Shown here: piece after piece, positions 1 through 11,138 of the stretch
Layout of the letters: each line of letters begins with the position of its first letter
Numbering within the stretch: the stretch's first letter is position 1
Source of the DNA: Oxytricha trifallax
Lineage: Eukaryota; Ciliophora; Spirotrichea; Sporadotrichida; Oxytrichidae
Direction of reading: 5' to 3'
Assembly (NCBI GenBank): GCA_000711775.1
Contig: ARYC01000088.1
Location: 1 to 64,000, forward strand
DNA: 64,000 nt
The notes under the pieces: model-generated
Seen by the model: the letters and a program-made list of their open reading frames with translations, nothing else
What the model was told of the DNA's origin: nothing
Databases searched by the model: none
Position numbers and translations under genes: made by a program

Positions 1-294
1 CTAGAGGAACATAAGAAGCATCCTTATCTTTCAAGTAAGCTTTGATATAACTTTGTAGGAAAATCTGACACTGGCATATATCTTATGAAAGAGCATGAAA
101 AGGTTCACAGAGAAAGAAAATCGCAGACAATAAATGAGGTGAGCAAGAGGCTTTATAAAGATGTCTAAAAACCAAATGAAATGAACATAGATGCAGGAGC
201 TGGCACTAAGAGAAGAAATATGGGCCCAAGCAAGCCATAAGAAGAGGAGAAGAAAGAGAAACCAAACCTCTTTATGGGCTAATTTAATATGTGA
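1..294 (+). CDS. 3' end of a TBE accessory ORF (22 kDa or 57 kDa class)
   Basis: The frame starting at base 1 runs to TGA at 292-294, using TAA/TAG as Gln. The product is Lys/Glu-rich and hydrophilic and ends in LFMGQFNM. It converges on the transposase, with 6 bp between the two stops. One TGA interrupts the frame at 43-45, so this copy is probably not functional. TBEs carry two ORFs besides the 42 kDa transposase; I cannot tell from this piece which one it is. Confidence 0.5.
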
Positions 295-300
295 ATATAT

Positions 301-1363
301 TCATTCCTTTAAATCTAAAACTTATTTATAAACATTCATTCTTCCCTCTCTCGCACAAATTGTTGTCTTATCTACGCTCACTCTCTAACAGCTGCTTTGA
401 ATTAAGTCTACTGTATCGATGGGCAAGTCATGCATAAGATGATACAGCAGCAGCTTCTTGTAGTGAGTCTTGATTTAACTCCAATAAAATTCAATTCCAT
501 TAAGTTATGGGCTATAAGGAACGTTCTATACAGGAGTTATGTTTAACTCTTCATAAGCTTTCTTAGACTCCTTAGTCTTATGAACTGAGAGGTTATCAAC
601 AAACAGGATGATCTCTTGGTTAATATACTTCTCTCTCAGCTTATGAAGGAACTCTATATACTACTCTCGCTAAATAGAGCGAGGGTGAATAACATAACTC
701 TCTAGGCCTGATTCTTCACTTATACCAGCTAAAATATCATGGGTGAATACCTTCACTTTTTAATCATAGACTTCTATATTATCATACTTCTTATACCAAG
801 ACTTATTAATAAAGGTGTTGAAGGTGAATACAGGTTCATCAGCGTGTATGAACTTGATGTTATTAGTAATAGCTCTCTGCATTTAATTATATATATAGTT
901 TAAATTATTACTATAAAATGGCACTGTAAAATCAATCACTCACTTAAATCTGTTGACAGTCTTTAAAGTAATACCATTTCTTCTATAAATATTGGCTATA
1001 ATCTAAGGAGAGATATGCATGTTAGGAAACCTGCGATGAAACATCACAGCTCGCTAGTCTAATGGAAAGTGTGCCCAATATTTCAAAGTCTTTGAGCGCA
1101 GAGGAGTCAATATGAGCCTAAGAGAACTTTTATTTTCTTGCAGGATGCGTTCAACAACCAGAATTAAAATGCTAAACAGCTAGCAAACAGTGATACCTAA
1201 CAGTTGAGGCACTCTTGCGTAATAACTTTGCTATAGCTGCATAATTTACTACAGGTTTGGCTTAGTCTATATTAATACACGTACCATACCTAAGCTGAAG
1301 CAGTAAATCTAAATATTACTCATCATAAATCGACCCTAAATTTCGCTAATTTCTATTTCTCAT
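301..1363 (-). pseudogene. TBE 42 kDa DDE transposase, degraded
   Basis: It would be the Tc1/mariner-type transposase of the element, which in Oxytricha is thought to take part in germline DNA elimination. The start is ATG at 1363 (MRNRNQRNLGS) and TGA at 301-303 follows VLDLKE. A helix-turn-helix-like N-terminus contains YAAIAKLLRKSASTVR. The catalytic core shows IHADE, then FVDNLSVHK and NGIEFYWS, giving D,D34E spacing between the last two acidic residues. The full span is about 354 codons, as expected for 42 kDa. An in-frame TGA at 940-942 sits where Trp or another residue would be, and the frame shifts once near 1150-1190, so this copy appears dead. Confidence 0.85.
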
Positions 1364-1387
1364 TTTGTAAATTGGCCTAATTTCTCT

Positions 1388-1465
1388 ACTAACCCCAATA
1401 AGACCCCAACTATACCCTACAAATCAAAGCACTTATAAACCTCACTAAGGGGTTTTGGGGTTTTG
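1388..1465. repeat. Expected terminal inverted repeat of the TBE with telomeric tip
   Basis: The last 17 bases are two G4T4 units plus G. TBE inverted repeats are known to be about 78 bp, so the repeat should span roughly this interval. The partner repeat lies outside the window, so only the telomeric tip is seen directly. Confidence 0.7.
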
Positions 1466-1661
1466 AATGAAGATTAATTATTCAAGGAGTGTAGCTAACT
1501 GCTCAAAGATTACTTTTAAATTAATTTCTTAAATGAAATTAAGGACAACAAAGTTATGATATTTAGGCTTTACAAGCTCTCTTTAAAAAATTCATGAATA
1601 AATTGGGATTTCTAAAAGGGATTTCTATTAAAAAATCATAAAAAATGTATATATCGTTAAT

Positions 1662-2329
1662 ATGCTCTATCTGTTGCACTCGCTATCATTGAATTTTAGG
1701 TAAATTGATGAGAACTAGAATCAAGCAAATAACGTGCAATATTTCAAGAGACATTAAAGACCGAATTAAAATGGACAAATCGAGGAAGTGGTTTCAATAG
1801 CTAGCGATTCTTCAGACGAAGACCAAAATTACCGAGGAGAGAGTGGAACTGGGGCTTTCAAATAAAAAATGAGTGGGTTCATAAGACTGTTATAAGAAAT
1901 ATTAAGTCCAGCTGAGAAAGAATCGCTTGAACTAGACTCTGTTTTTCAACTCAAATCACTGGTCAAATCATACTATGAAAAGAAAGGAGTGCTTGCTGAG
2001 AACTTAACTGAAACTCTTTATGCTATGATGTGTGAGAGGCCTTAAATTATGGATGCTAAGAAACGAAACTTTTTCAATTCTTATGAAGAGTTTGACAATT
2101 TTGGGTCTTAGGTTAGATTAATATTTATGTATATTTAGCAACACGTTTAAATCTCGTATTTTTTATTAAATTATTTTCATAGTAGGTTAAGAAAATTCGT
2201 AATTTGTATTTTGAACTTGAACAAATGCGATTGAAAGCAGAAAAAGAAAGAATAACAAACTATAGAGAGTTGATTGAACAAATTCTTTCTCAAAATTAAA
2301 TGAGTCCCTAGAAAAAAACAATAATCTGA
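1662..2329 (+). CDS. Hypothetical hydrophilic protein with C-terminal coiled coil
   Basis: I do not recognise the family. ATG at 1662 opens a frame through an acidic Ser/Asp stretch (IASDSSDED) and a helical middle (LLQEILSPAEKESLELD). After an insert it continues as a charged helix (LYFELEQMRLKAEKERI) and stops at TGA 2327-2329. The insert at 2109-2182 is bounded by two copies of TAGGTTA, and removing it keeps the frame (Ser-Gln-Val-Lys-Lys). A GT..AG intron reading is also in frame, but the 7 bp repeat favours an IES. This is the first gene after the TBE, about 200 bp from its end. Confidence 0.6.
2109..2182. other. IES, pointer TAGGTTA
   Basis: 74 bp AT-rich insert. TAGGTTA occurs at 2109-2115 and 2183-2189, and excision restores the frame of the surrounding gene. 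A spliceosomal intron cannot be fully excluded here. Confidence 0.65.
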
Positions 2330-2781
2330 TTTGGAATGAAATTTCAAACTAAATTTGTTTAAAATAAGTAAAAATAGTCATGATCATATTTTATTAAATA
2401 AATCTTTAAATTATTGCTAATTTACTTAATTAAAAAAGCTAATATTGATCTTTAATTTGTTTCCTAAGTAAATATATTAATTATTCTACTTTTTGTATAA
2501 GCTTTAATTAAATTTTAATGAGAGGCCTAATTAATATTTAATACTAAATGATTTTTGGAATCTTAAATAACATATAAGAAATATTTAGAAAGAAATTGTA
2601 ATTGAAATTTTCTATTTTAGGTATATAAACAGTAATTTAATTTTTTCAAATCAGAGAGAACTATTTAAGTTTGAAACTTTTTTATTTTTATAAGTAATTT
2701 GTACTTTTTACTTATATCAAATTAATTAAATTTTACTTTCAATTAAATACTTTATTTCAAACTTATATTATATTTTACAAT
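2330..2781. other. AT-rich intergenic DNA, nothing recognised
   Basis: Very AT-rich with TGA-interrupted frames. It probably contains the ends of two macronuclear chromosomes and germline-only spacer, but no telomere-addition signal can be read from the sequence alone. Confidence 0.5.
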
Positions 2782-4698
2782 AATGCTGCTAAGATTAGAT
2801 AAGCCTAATCTTAAAAAAGTTCACCCAGCAGAGATATTTCCAGAATTCTAACTGGAGGCATAGAGAGGGAATCTGAAATGGCTAATAAAAAGTTATAAGA
2901 AGAGAATCTCAAAAAAGAAATGAAACGGTAAAAGCGAATCAACAAAATGGCTTAAAACAATTCTGAGAGACGGGAAGCTTGGATTTATTCTGTGTAAAAT
3001 GACGATGAGTTCATTGAAAGTAAAATATTAGTATTATATATATAAAAATGTTTTAGAATATCAGAAAGGAAGTGTTCCAATCGTTAATCCTGCTTTGCAT
3101 AAGTTTAGAGATTTCAGCTATACGGGAATTACATAAAGTGGTCAAATTTAGATGAATACTAGCGACAAGATAAAATATAAACGTAAATTTACTTCTTTAT
3201 TAGTTTAAAATTATTTATAGACTAAGATTTTTAAGATAAACAGCCTCACTTGGTGAATAATTTTCGAGATAGAAAGAATAATATGGAAGTTTCTGGACTT
3301 TAATTTAAATATCAACCTTAAACCAGTGAGAATAGAGTTGCTTAGCAAATATAAAATAATCCACCACTTTCAACTGAGGTAAATTTTCAAAATAACTTTT
3401 AATGTTTTTTTAGCCACTTAATACACTTCTGTTTTCAATGCCTAAATGGAGGGAATACAATAAATCTAAATGGAAAGACTAAAAGGATTTCAATGCCCAG
3501 AAAACCTCAAGTGATAAAACTTGGGATCCCATAGAAAATACATCTCCAAGATATTGTGAACCTTTTATTGACAAGATAGTAGAGTTCAGACCAAATTTTG
3601 AGAAGAAAAAGCAATCTGTTATTATCGCTTCTAGCACCATATATTTTTTTAAACACCAAAATGAGCGATTTGCCTTACGTTCAACAACTTACAAGCAAAG
3701 AAAGATATAAAGTTTTCGATGCTACTATTCCAAAAGACTGTACATGGAAAGATAGATTGAATTAATCTTCCTCTTTGAGACAAAGAGCCCATCTTAATAT
3801 GAGCATTAAGATAAAGGAAAAAGAGTCAGATATAGATGCAATCTACAATTATCCTATTGGAAATTTAAGTTAAGAAAAAGTAAGTGCTTAAGATGAGACA
3901 GACAATATATAAATTACTGCTACTCCGGATACCAAAGTAAAGCAGTTTTTCAATTTTTAAGCAAACATAAAGAAACCATCTTCTCCTAAAGAAGATGACG
4001 ATAATCCGTTAAGATAAAATTAGCTTTCCTAAATTCTGTCAGAGAATTACAATACTCCTAAAAATCTACCTAAAAATGCTCTCAAGAGTCCAGTTAAACT
4101 TCGAGAGCAATTTGTAAACCTCTAAAATATGAAGCTAGATTCTGCAGCTAAACTACTTAACAACTCTTTTAATAAGAGTTTTACAAATAGCTGGCAATAT
4201 TAAGTTATCCAGCCAGTTTAAAACAAGTAATTTTAAGCAAGGATAGAGTTAAATGATTCGCACATTCTTCATGAATTAGATAAAGTTAAGACTTACTATG
4301 GGAGTATAGTTGGGAAAATAAGTGTCAGAAGCTAAATAAGTTCTCCTATGAGTTTTGATAAGAGAGATAGAAGGCAAAATAATGAAATTTTATTCACACC
4401 AATTAATTAGCAAAAAAGAGTAAATCTTAACTCTCCAGATAGTTCTATAGACCTTAATCTTACTCAAAATATAATTAAGAGAAGACAAGTTCGAAGCACG
4501 GCTACTAGTCCTTTAAGCGAGTCTTAAAATGTCAGTAGGAGTGGATTTAATAAGGAAATGAACTCTACATAATATGGGGGATTTAGCTATAAAGGGAACA
4601 CTTCAAATTTAAGTTAAAAATTAGGAAACACAACTATTAAAGAAGCTATTAACAAGTATTTTGATAAGGTTTAATAGACAAAGTAGACTCAATATTGA
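2782..4698 (+). CDS. Hypothetical Gln/Asn/Ser-rich protein, four or more exons
   Basis: No family recognised. The frame is open from about 2782; the first in-frame ATG is at 2878. Three clean introns are visible: 3020-3056 (37 bp), 3183-3220 (38 bp) and 3379-3413 (35 bp), all GT..AG and frame-preserving. Downstream are segments such as SPRYCEPFIDKIVEF and a long Ser/Asn/Gln-rich region ending at TGA 4696-4698. The frame changes once between about 3600 and 3661 without an obvious intron. ATG at 3661 (MSDLPYVQQLTSK) could instead start a second gene, so this may be two genes. Conserved-looking pieces alternate with disorder, as in many ciliate cytoskeletal proteins. Confidence 0.55.
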
Positions 4699-4879
4699 AT
4701 TATATACACAAAGAGATTTAAGATTAAAATATAGTTTGAGAGTTAATTTTTATTTAATAAGCTAAACAACTTAAAAATCCAATTTCATTTGTTAAAAAAT
4801 TATTACGGACTTTTTGGAGAATAAATTTTCTGCTTCAAATTTTCCATGAAATTTTAAGTATTTTAGTTTGTAGTTGATC

Positions 4880-6401
4880 TCATTATTTTGTTAATTTTTG
4901 AATCATAAAAACTAGCAGAAGTACTAAACATAATATTTTAACTACTTATATATTTACTTACTTTATTTTCAAACTGTTTTTAGAAGAAGGCGCTGTTGGT
5001 TTATTTGTGATAGTCTGACTTCTTTCATATTTCGGAATCGATCGTCTTTTTTACCCAATCTACTTATATCTCTATGTTTTTACTCCAATTTAAATTGACT
5101 TGTTCAGCGGTGATTGCAATTATGAAATCAATACACTGTTATTCTAATCACTTAAGGTACTATTAGATAAAATCTATCCAGTAATAGGTCTTTACTGCTA
5201 TATGTAGTTATTTATGATATTTTGAATAAGCATTTCCTTGCTGTTTTAGTTTTATGAAGGAGGTGTCTAGTTTCTCATGTTATGAATAACTTGATTGTTT
5301 TAATGTGGCAGAATTAGAGTCTTTTTTGAGTTTATTTGAGATGCATTTTACGATTGTAGTTCAGAATTCGCTCTCAGGAACTCTCCTATTTTAATAGTTC
5401 TATCTTTATTGAGGGTTGTTATGTTATTTTGACTTAAGATATATCTATGGTCTTAATTATAGTCTGATAAATTTAAAGTGTCCCTTTCCACTTTTACGAA
5501 TTCTCTCTTTACTTTATGTTTTTTAATTCTCATATCACCTTTGAATAGTTTTATCTTCTCTCTTTAAACTAACTTTGGATTCGTTAGTTAATCTATTAGT
5601 AATTTTGGCTTTTGAATTTAACTATTTTATTCTATTAATTCCTATGTTTATTTAATGCTCTTCTTGAACTCAGTAAATAAATTTGGTGATTTAATTTTCT
5701 ACTAGCTCATGTCCAATCTGTGCTTTGGTGAAACAGTATTTTTATTTTATTTAGTATTGCAATTTTAAATATATGAATCACTCAATGTGTTTATTAAAGC
5801 TCTATTATTTCTTAAGTTTTGAGTTCTTGGCTTAAATCCTGAATTAATGAAATTATCAATAGTTTACATCTATATAAGCTTTTATTTGCTTGACCCTCTC
5901 TAATTTTGCTTTTTTGGAGATTATTAAACTGTTTTTAGTTTCATTCTCTAAAAAAAGTAAATTAACATCAGAAGAAAAAAAAGTTACAATCTATTTTTCT
6001 TAGTCAATTATTAGCTTGATCTTTTCTCTTCGTAGTAACGATTCAGTTTAGAGGTCTGTGCTCTCAGCAATACTCTTCGATTACCTATTTTATTATGTAA
6101 AAATTAAATATTTACATTGATCTTCTCCTCTCCGATAAATGGTTCAGTCTCTTAACACTACATGAATAATTATTTACTTCAATAAAAAATATTGAAATTG
6201 TATTTATTAAAATCATGTCTAGCATTGCAGATAATTTGGCCACTTACTCATAGGGCATTTGGTAGTTTCCTGTATTTGTCTATGAAAAATTAATATAAAT
6301 CTTGAAATTTTTACTTATACTTAATAGCTCAGTTTTTCATAAATAGCTTTCGGATTAGCGTTAAGTTCTTCAAATTCTTCCAATAACTAACTGTATTCCA
6401 T
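4880..6401 (-). CDS. Hypothetical basic, Asn/Gln/Ser-rich protein
   Basis: Unrecognised. ATG at 6401 begins MEYSQLLEEFEELNANPKAI. A GT..CATAG intron follows, then TNTGNYQMPYEQVAKLSAML and one or two junctions I could not resolve uniquely (about 6060-6240). A 40 bp phase-0 intron then precedes a 1.1 kb open exon (RMKLKTVQQSPKK onward) rich in Lys, Asn, Gln and Ser, with no TGA until 4880-4882. The last residues are hydrophobic and may be read-through of a 3' intron or untranslated region. The opposite strand is also open over most of this exon if TGA is ignored, but that frame is a shadow. Confidence 0.55.
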
Positions 6402-6550
6402 TCTTTTTTTGGGTTATTTTAAAAATAATTATTTTTTTATCATAAGCTTATAACTCTTCTATATTTACATCATCTATACAAATAAAATTTAATTCAGTTT
6501 TTTTTTAAAAAAAGAAAATTTATTTAAATTTTTATTCCTATAATCTTAGA

Positions 6551-7485
6551 AAAAAGTAATTGAATGCTTCATAGACAGGTCTTGACAGCACATCTTTTTC
6601 GAGAAGAAACACCTTGAGATCAAATCAATCTCGTAATTTGAACCAAGATTCCTTGAGATCCTTATCTAGTTAGGGTATTCCCAATAATTCCACTTTGAAT
6701 TAAGTGAGTGCCCAGAATATACCTGGAGTTGGTTACTATGATTATCAAAGATTAATCAATTAAAACTAAAAGGACAATCGAGTAGAAAGTCTACTAGGTC
6801 TAAGATAAGCTGAAAATTTAGATTAATATATCGGGTTGTAAATGAATCAATCAAAAAGCTAAAGCCAAGGTAGAAACAGAAAGAAGAAGCAGTTTGTTTC
6901 AGAGTCTCTATAGGATATAAGACACTTAACTTACCCTAAAAACATGCCTTGGTACTAAACTTACGCCTAATCCATTAATTCCAAATAAGACAGAAGTTTT
7001 AATCCTGAGAAGATTGCTGAGAGGCTAAGACTCAAGCAAAGTTAGCTTCTATTTTCATAATAAAACACCTAAAATATGAAAAATCAGTTTAATTCTTCAA
7101 TGCTTCTCTCATAAACATAGCCTGACCCCATTACTTTCCCAAGCCAGAATAACTCAAATTTATATCATTATTTTTTCCCCTTAAATTAATTATAATTGAA
7201 TTTTGAATTTAAATTTGCAGACCTAGACCCTTTCATAATAAACTCTAGATCTTAGAAATAATCATAGACTTTCTTCTCTAGATGTTACTCGTTTAATGGG
7301 AAATATGACTTTATATGACTACATGGCAAGCTAGAAAAAATTTGATAAACTAAATGGATCAGACTCTAAGAAAAGTAATAAGCAAAGATTCATGAAAAAT
7401 AAGAGGAAAACTTTATTTTTAAAAATGAAAATTAATAATTTAATGACGTATGAGGATTAATTTAAAAAGAAATGCAATAAAAAAG
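6551..7485 (+). CDS. Possible PG-repeat (SHIPPO/ODF3-like) axonemal protein
   Basis: The frame is open from about 6551, with no convincing ATG, so an upstream piece is probably missing. It encodes a Ser/Asn/Gln-rich protein with two short Pro-Gly-type motifs, IPGVGYYD and YPKNMPWYQTYAQ, resembling the STPGR repeats of axoneme-associated proteins. An IES at 7156-7210 (pointer AAATTT) is removed in frame, giving NSNLQTQTLSQ. The second segment (LDVTRLMGNMTLYDYM) is followed by a Lys-rich tail with no TGA before the frame runs into the antisense of the neighbouring MORN piece, so the true 3' end is unresolved. The family call rests on two weak motifs. Confidence 0.4.
7156..7210. other. IES, pointer AAATTT
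   Basis: 55 bp insert between AAATTT at 7156-7161 and 7211-7216. Both copies have the same codon phase, so joining keeps the frame. Confidence 0.55.
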
Positions 7486-7713
7486 AACAGCTTTGTCATC
7501 CTTCCACTCACCTTCATAGATATCTCCATCTGCATGAATTAATTTTTCTTATTTTTGTATTTCTGTTCTTTGCTGAAGCCTAGTCCTCTCCCCTTCAAGT
7601 CTCTGTAGTTTTGCTGAAATAGTATTAAAATAAATTCAGATATTTAAAATGGATCTTACAAAATTATTTTGAATGTAGTCATGATCCGTCTTCGTCTAAC
7701 TAGTTTTCCATTT
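7486..7713 (-). CDS. Orphan MORN-repeat gene piece (single MDS or partial copy)
   Basis: On the minus strand a helical stretch (LQRLEGERTRLQQRTEIQ) leads into one canonical MORN unit, ADGDIYEGEWKDDKA. The homology then stops abruptly where another repeat (NGYG...) should follow. A possible 5' exon lies across a GTAAG..TTTCAG intron; it begins ATG at 7713 (MENQLDEDGS), but a TGA interrupts it. The last 12 coding bases (GATGACAAAGCT) also occur in the MORN gene at 47689-47700, where the next unit does follow. The piece is most likely an MDS of another MORN gene whose remainder is not next to it, or a partial germline duplicate. Confidence 0.5.
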
Positions 7714-7809
7714 TGATTTATTATTACAAATTTTAATTTATCAATTTCCTATTATAAATAATGATTTATTAGAAAAGGCATTAAGGACTTCGTTAAAACA
7801 AACAAAATT

Positions 7810-10800
7810 ATGAATCAAAGCTTAAATAATGCTCGCAAAAATACAAGCAAAAATCATGTTGGAAGTCTAAATGATATGAGAAGAATGACACCCTACAATA
7901 ACAATGGAAATGAATCAACGAATTTATATTAGTTTTATTTTTCAATTTACTTCATAATTTCTTTAAGGAAAGTAGTCGAGCAAGAGCGAGTTAGTCATTC
8001 AAATTAAAAAGAAGTGACTATCAAAGTTTAACAAACGATTTTAGATCAATTCCAGATTAGTCAATTAGAAATGAAGAAAGTTTAAGATACCAAAACTAAA
8101 AAAGAGTGCAGAGGAAAAACATTCGATCGCTCTAAAGAACTCTCGAACAAGAAAAGACTTAATAATAGTCTCTAGAAAGGCTAGCATCAAATGAAGATAA
8201 ACGAAGAGAAATTATTTCTAAAAGAAAGATGAATCAGACAATCATCATAAATGATGCTAAGGCATAAAATTAAGGCAAAAGCTTGTCAAAAATATAGCAA
8301 ATTTAAGATCCAATTAAGCATCAGCAATCTTAAAAGACAATGAAAACCTCAAACAAGATAGATTCATTGAAAAATAAAGAAAAAATATGCAGTTCACATT
8401 AAGTGTCTTCTGAATAGCTTATCGAACGTAACATACCAAAAAATAAAAATCTCAAGGACAAATCAATTGAAGCAATTAAAATGAATAAGGAAAATGGAAT
8501 TGCTATAGGGAATTTTACCTCTTAATAAGAAGATGAGATTAATGACAATTATGAAGAAGAGCCAGCTTTTGGAGATCTTGTATTTCAATATGAAAAATCA
8601 GTTCAAAGAGAAGATTCTTATATGGATTAAATTGTCAATTTGAGCTCAATTTAGTAATTTTAAAGTTTGTACGAAGAAAGTTTCAGAAATAAAAATGAAT
8701 CAGGCGCTAAGAACCAAAGTTACAATGATGATGATGATTATAATATAAATTCAATTGGTAAGCATAGAAAAACTGAGAGTTTTGGAATTACGAACGATAA
8801 CATGTAAATTTAGCAATAAAACAGCAATTAGATTCATGAGCATCATAAGAAAAACTCTGACCCCTATTTATAATAGTACCAAAATAAGTATAAGTTGCCT
8901 CCTTGCCACAACGCACAAGCCTTGTAAAATTTTGGAAGCGTTAATCTAATGACACCTTGCTTTATTAATTCACCTTCCAGCTCTATTGGATTTGGTACCA
9001 AACTCTCTTCTTTTTAAAACTCAAACAAAAACAAGTCAAACTAGCAGAAGTTGAATTTAGAAGTCTTTGGGGGTAAGTCACGAAAGTTAAAAAATTAAAT
9101 AATCTCAGATCGCTATGGTAATTAAGATCTACATGACTATGAAGATATTCAGTTATCATTGTAGTCCGATAAAAAGAACTAAGATGCCTTAATGCAATAG
9201 TATCAAAATTCTAGATAGTATGCAGATATGTCATTAGATCCTTATAAAGAAGATATAAATGACAGTGAATTTTCATTAAACGACTCTTCATACTAATTTA
9301 ACAATGAATCCTCGATGTTTTAATCAGAAGATTTTGACTATGACAATTAAAAGCTTAAGGATGAAATTTAAAGAATAAAAGAAGTTATTTTGCCAAAGTT
9401 TTAAAAGAAGTAATAAGAATCGCGGGGTCATAATAGCTCCATTAACTAGAAAGGTTGCAAGATAAATGGGTAGGTCATAAATAATCACAATAACTTCAAT
9501 CTAATTTACTTAATGAATAAGAAGGACGATTTTAAAAATGAGTCATTAAAAATTGATAAAAATACAATTTAAACAGAGAAGGCTAAATCTAGGAAAATTA
9601 ATTTGAATAATTTTATGTGATAGGTAATATATTCACGACCTTTAATATTTTATTTGTTACTTGTTTTAATTTAACACTCATTTTATCAATAAATTTTTAT
9701 CTGTTTCTATAGAATTGAATTCAAGGTAAATTTCTCCATGTTTATTAATATTTTTTCATAGAATTTCATCAAGACAATCGACAAGATTTAGATCGAAAGT
9801 AGCTCCACATAAACCAGCTATGATATAACCTACAATCTAAAGAGATAGTGTAACGACTTCTCTTGTACCTAATAAAAACTTAATTATTTTGGAACCTATT
9901 GCTGATGAAAGAATAAAATCTAGAGTGACTCAAGTAACTCCACACCTTCCTAATTAATCTTAAATAAGCTTTAGATCCTAAAATTCCATGAAAAATTAAC
10001 TCAGTCATAATAATCCATAGTAACAGTTGTTACATCAATAAAATATGATTCAATAAAAGTAATTTCAAGCTTTCCAATCACAGAGAAAGTAGCTAAACTT
10101 AAGTACAAATATATCTAGTTTTTATTACTCTTTTTGTTTAATACGGATTAAACTTATTTTACTACAAATCATAAACTAGTAGTGCTTAAAGTGTAACTCT
10201 GCTCCCTAAGATGCTGTATTCTTAGATTGTTGTCATGGGGGATTATGTTTCTCTTGCGCCTCTAAAACACTCTTACATTAAAATATTGTAGCTAGATTTT
10301 GCCATATTTGCAAGAAAAATGTTACCTATCTAGCTAGAATACATATAGATGACAGAAATCAGCTATAAGAGACATAGAAGAAAAGAAGTCAAAGATTATT
10401 GCCAACATAATTGAGTCAGATAGTATATCAAATAGATCACATTATAGCCAAGATACCAGATTCAGATGTTAATCAGGCTGGAAATGTTGAGACCAATTTA
10501 AGGGAGTAATAGTTGTTTATAAACATACTCGAGTTGAAGGTTTAACCAATATAACCAATTCTTGAGTCTTAGATATAACCTGCATCGAAATTAGATCTCG
10601 AATCAAATAGCCCAGAAAATACAGGAGATTAAAATGTAAATCAATAAGCCAAAGACTCTATTTTTACGCAATAAGAGCTGGAAGACATGCAAGGGTTGGT
10701 TTTGAAAGAAACTCAAAATAATTTACAGTCAATTTCTAGAAGCTATAATCAAACTAGAATAGAAACTTAACTCACCGACTTTGAGGGAAAGCATGAATTT

Positions 10801-11138
10801 AAAAGTTTAATGCCTATAATGTTTTACATACTTCCAATTATATCATTTTACATTTAAATAATAACTCGAAGATTTCAAATCAAAATGATGAAGTGACAGG
10901 AAGGTTTATAGTTAACAATAATAAAAAATAGTCTTAAAATTTTGTTCACATGTCATTTGAATTCAACCAGTTGGGATCCTCAATGAAAGAAGTCGATATT
11001 AAGCCTCAATTTAGGTTAACTTAAAAGAGACCAGAGTCAGCCCGAGAGACCTAAACCTAATTACATTAGTTACAATTAAAATGCTTATATAGAATAATTT
11101 TGTATTTATCGTTTGAAATCACTTATTAAAATGGATGA
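7810..11138 (+). CDS. RING-finger protein (predicted E3 ubiquitin ligase) with long disordered N-terminus
   Basis: ATG at 7810 (MNQSLNNARKNTSKN) opens a long Asn/Gln/Ser-rich and acidic region that runs to about 9595. A 166 bp insert with pointer AATT (9596-9761) separates it from RQSTRFRSKVAPHK. A C-terminal RING follows: CLKC, DAVFLDCCHGGLCFSC, FCHICKK, the C3HC4-like type with Cys/His pairs spaced to bind two zincs. RING proteins of this kind bind an E2 and pass ubiquitin to substrates. A further IES at 10806-10852 restores the frame into a basic tail. The formal TGA (11136-11138) lies just inside the next gene's start, so the real 3' end may be earlier. The fusion of the two halves depends on a 4 bp pointer and is less certain than the RING itself. 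Confidence 0.6.
9596..9761. other. Candidate IES, pointer AATT
   Basis: 166 bp. The upstream frame reaches TGA at 9618. Joining AATT (9596-9599) to AATT (9762-9765) bypasses it and links Ser-Arg-Lys to Ile-Ser-Ser-Arg in frame. A 4 bp repeat in AT-rich DNA is weak evidence. Confidence 0.45.
10806..10852. other. IES, pointer TTTAA
   Basis: 47 bp between TTTAA copies at 10806-10810 and 10853-10857. Excision moves the frame from one ending in TGA to an open frame (KSLNNNSKISNQ). Confidence 0.5.

Larger units (their letters stand above)
1..1465. mobile_element. TBE (Telomere-Bearing Element) transposon, right end; left part outside window
   Basis: The segment holds a minus-strand DDE transposase, the 3' end of a second, convergent frame, and a terminus that reads GGGGTTTTGGGGTTTTG (1449-1465). 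Oxytricha TBEs are Tc1/mariner-superfamily elements whose ends carry exactly this 17 bp of telomere repeat, and they duplicate a 3 bp ANT target. The bases after the end (1466-1468) are AAT, which fits. TBEs are germline-limited and removed during macronuclear development. This copy carries in-frame stops and looks decayed. Confidence 0.9.

Noticed and set aside
4970-6000. A 1 kb plus-strand hydrophobic frame that would be open if TGA were read as Trp
   Set aside because: The minus strand of the same stretch is open with TGA as stop and encodes a normal Lys/Asn/Gln-rich protein. TGA frequency in the plus frame fits random AT-rich sequence, so it is an antisense shadow and not a recoded gene.
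10815-10853. IES with pointer TTTTACAT (24 bp insert)
   Set aside because: An exact 8 bp repeat is present, but removing 24 bp leaves the frame that ends in TGA. The TTTAA join at 10806/10853 restores the open frame.
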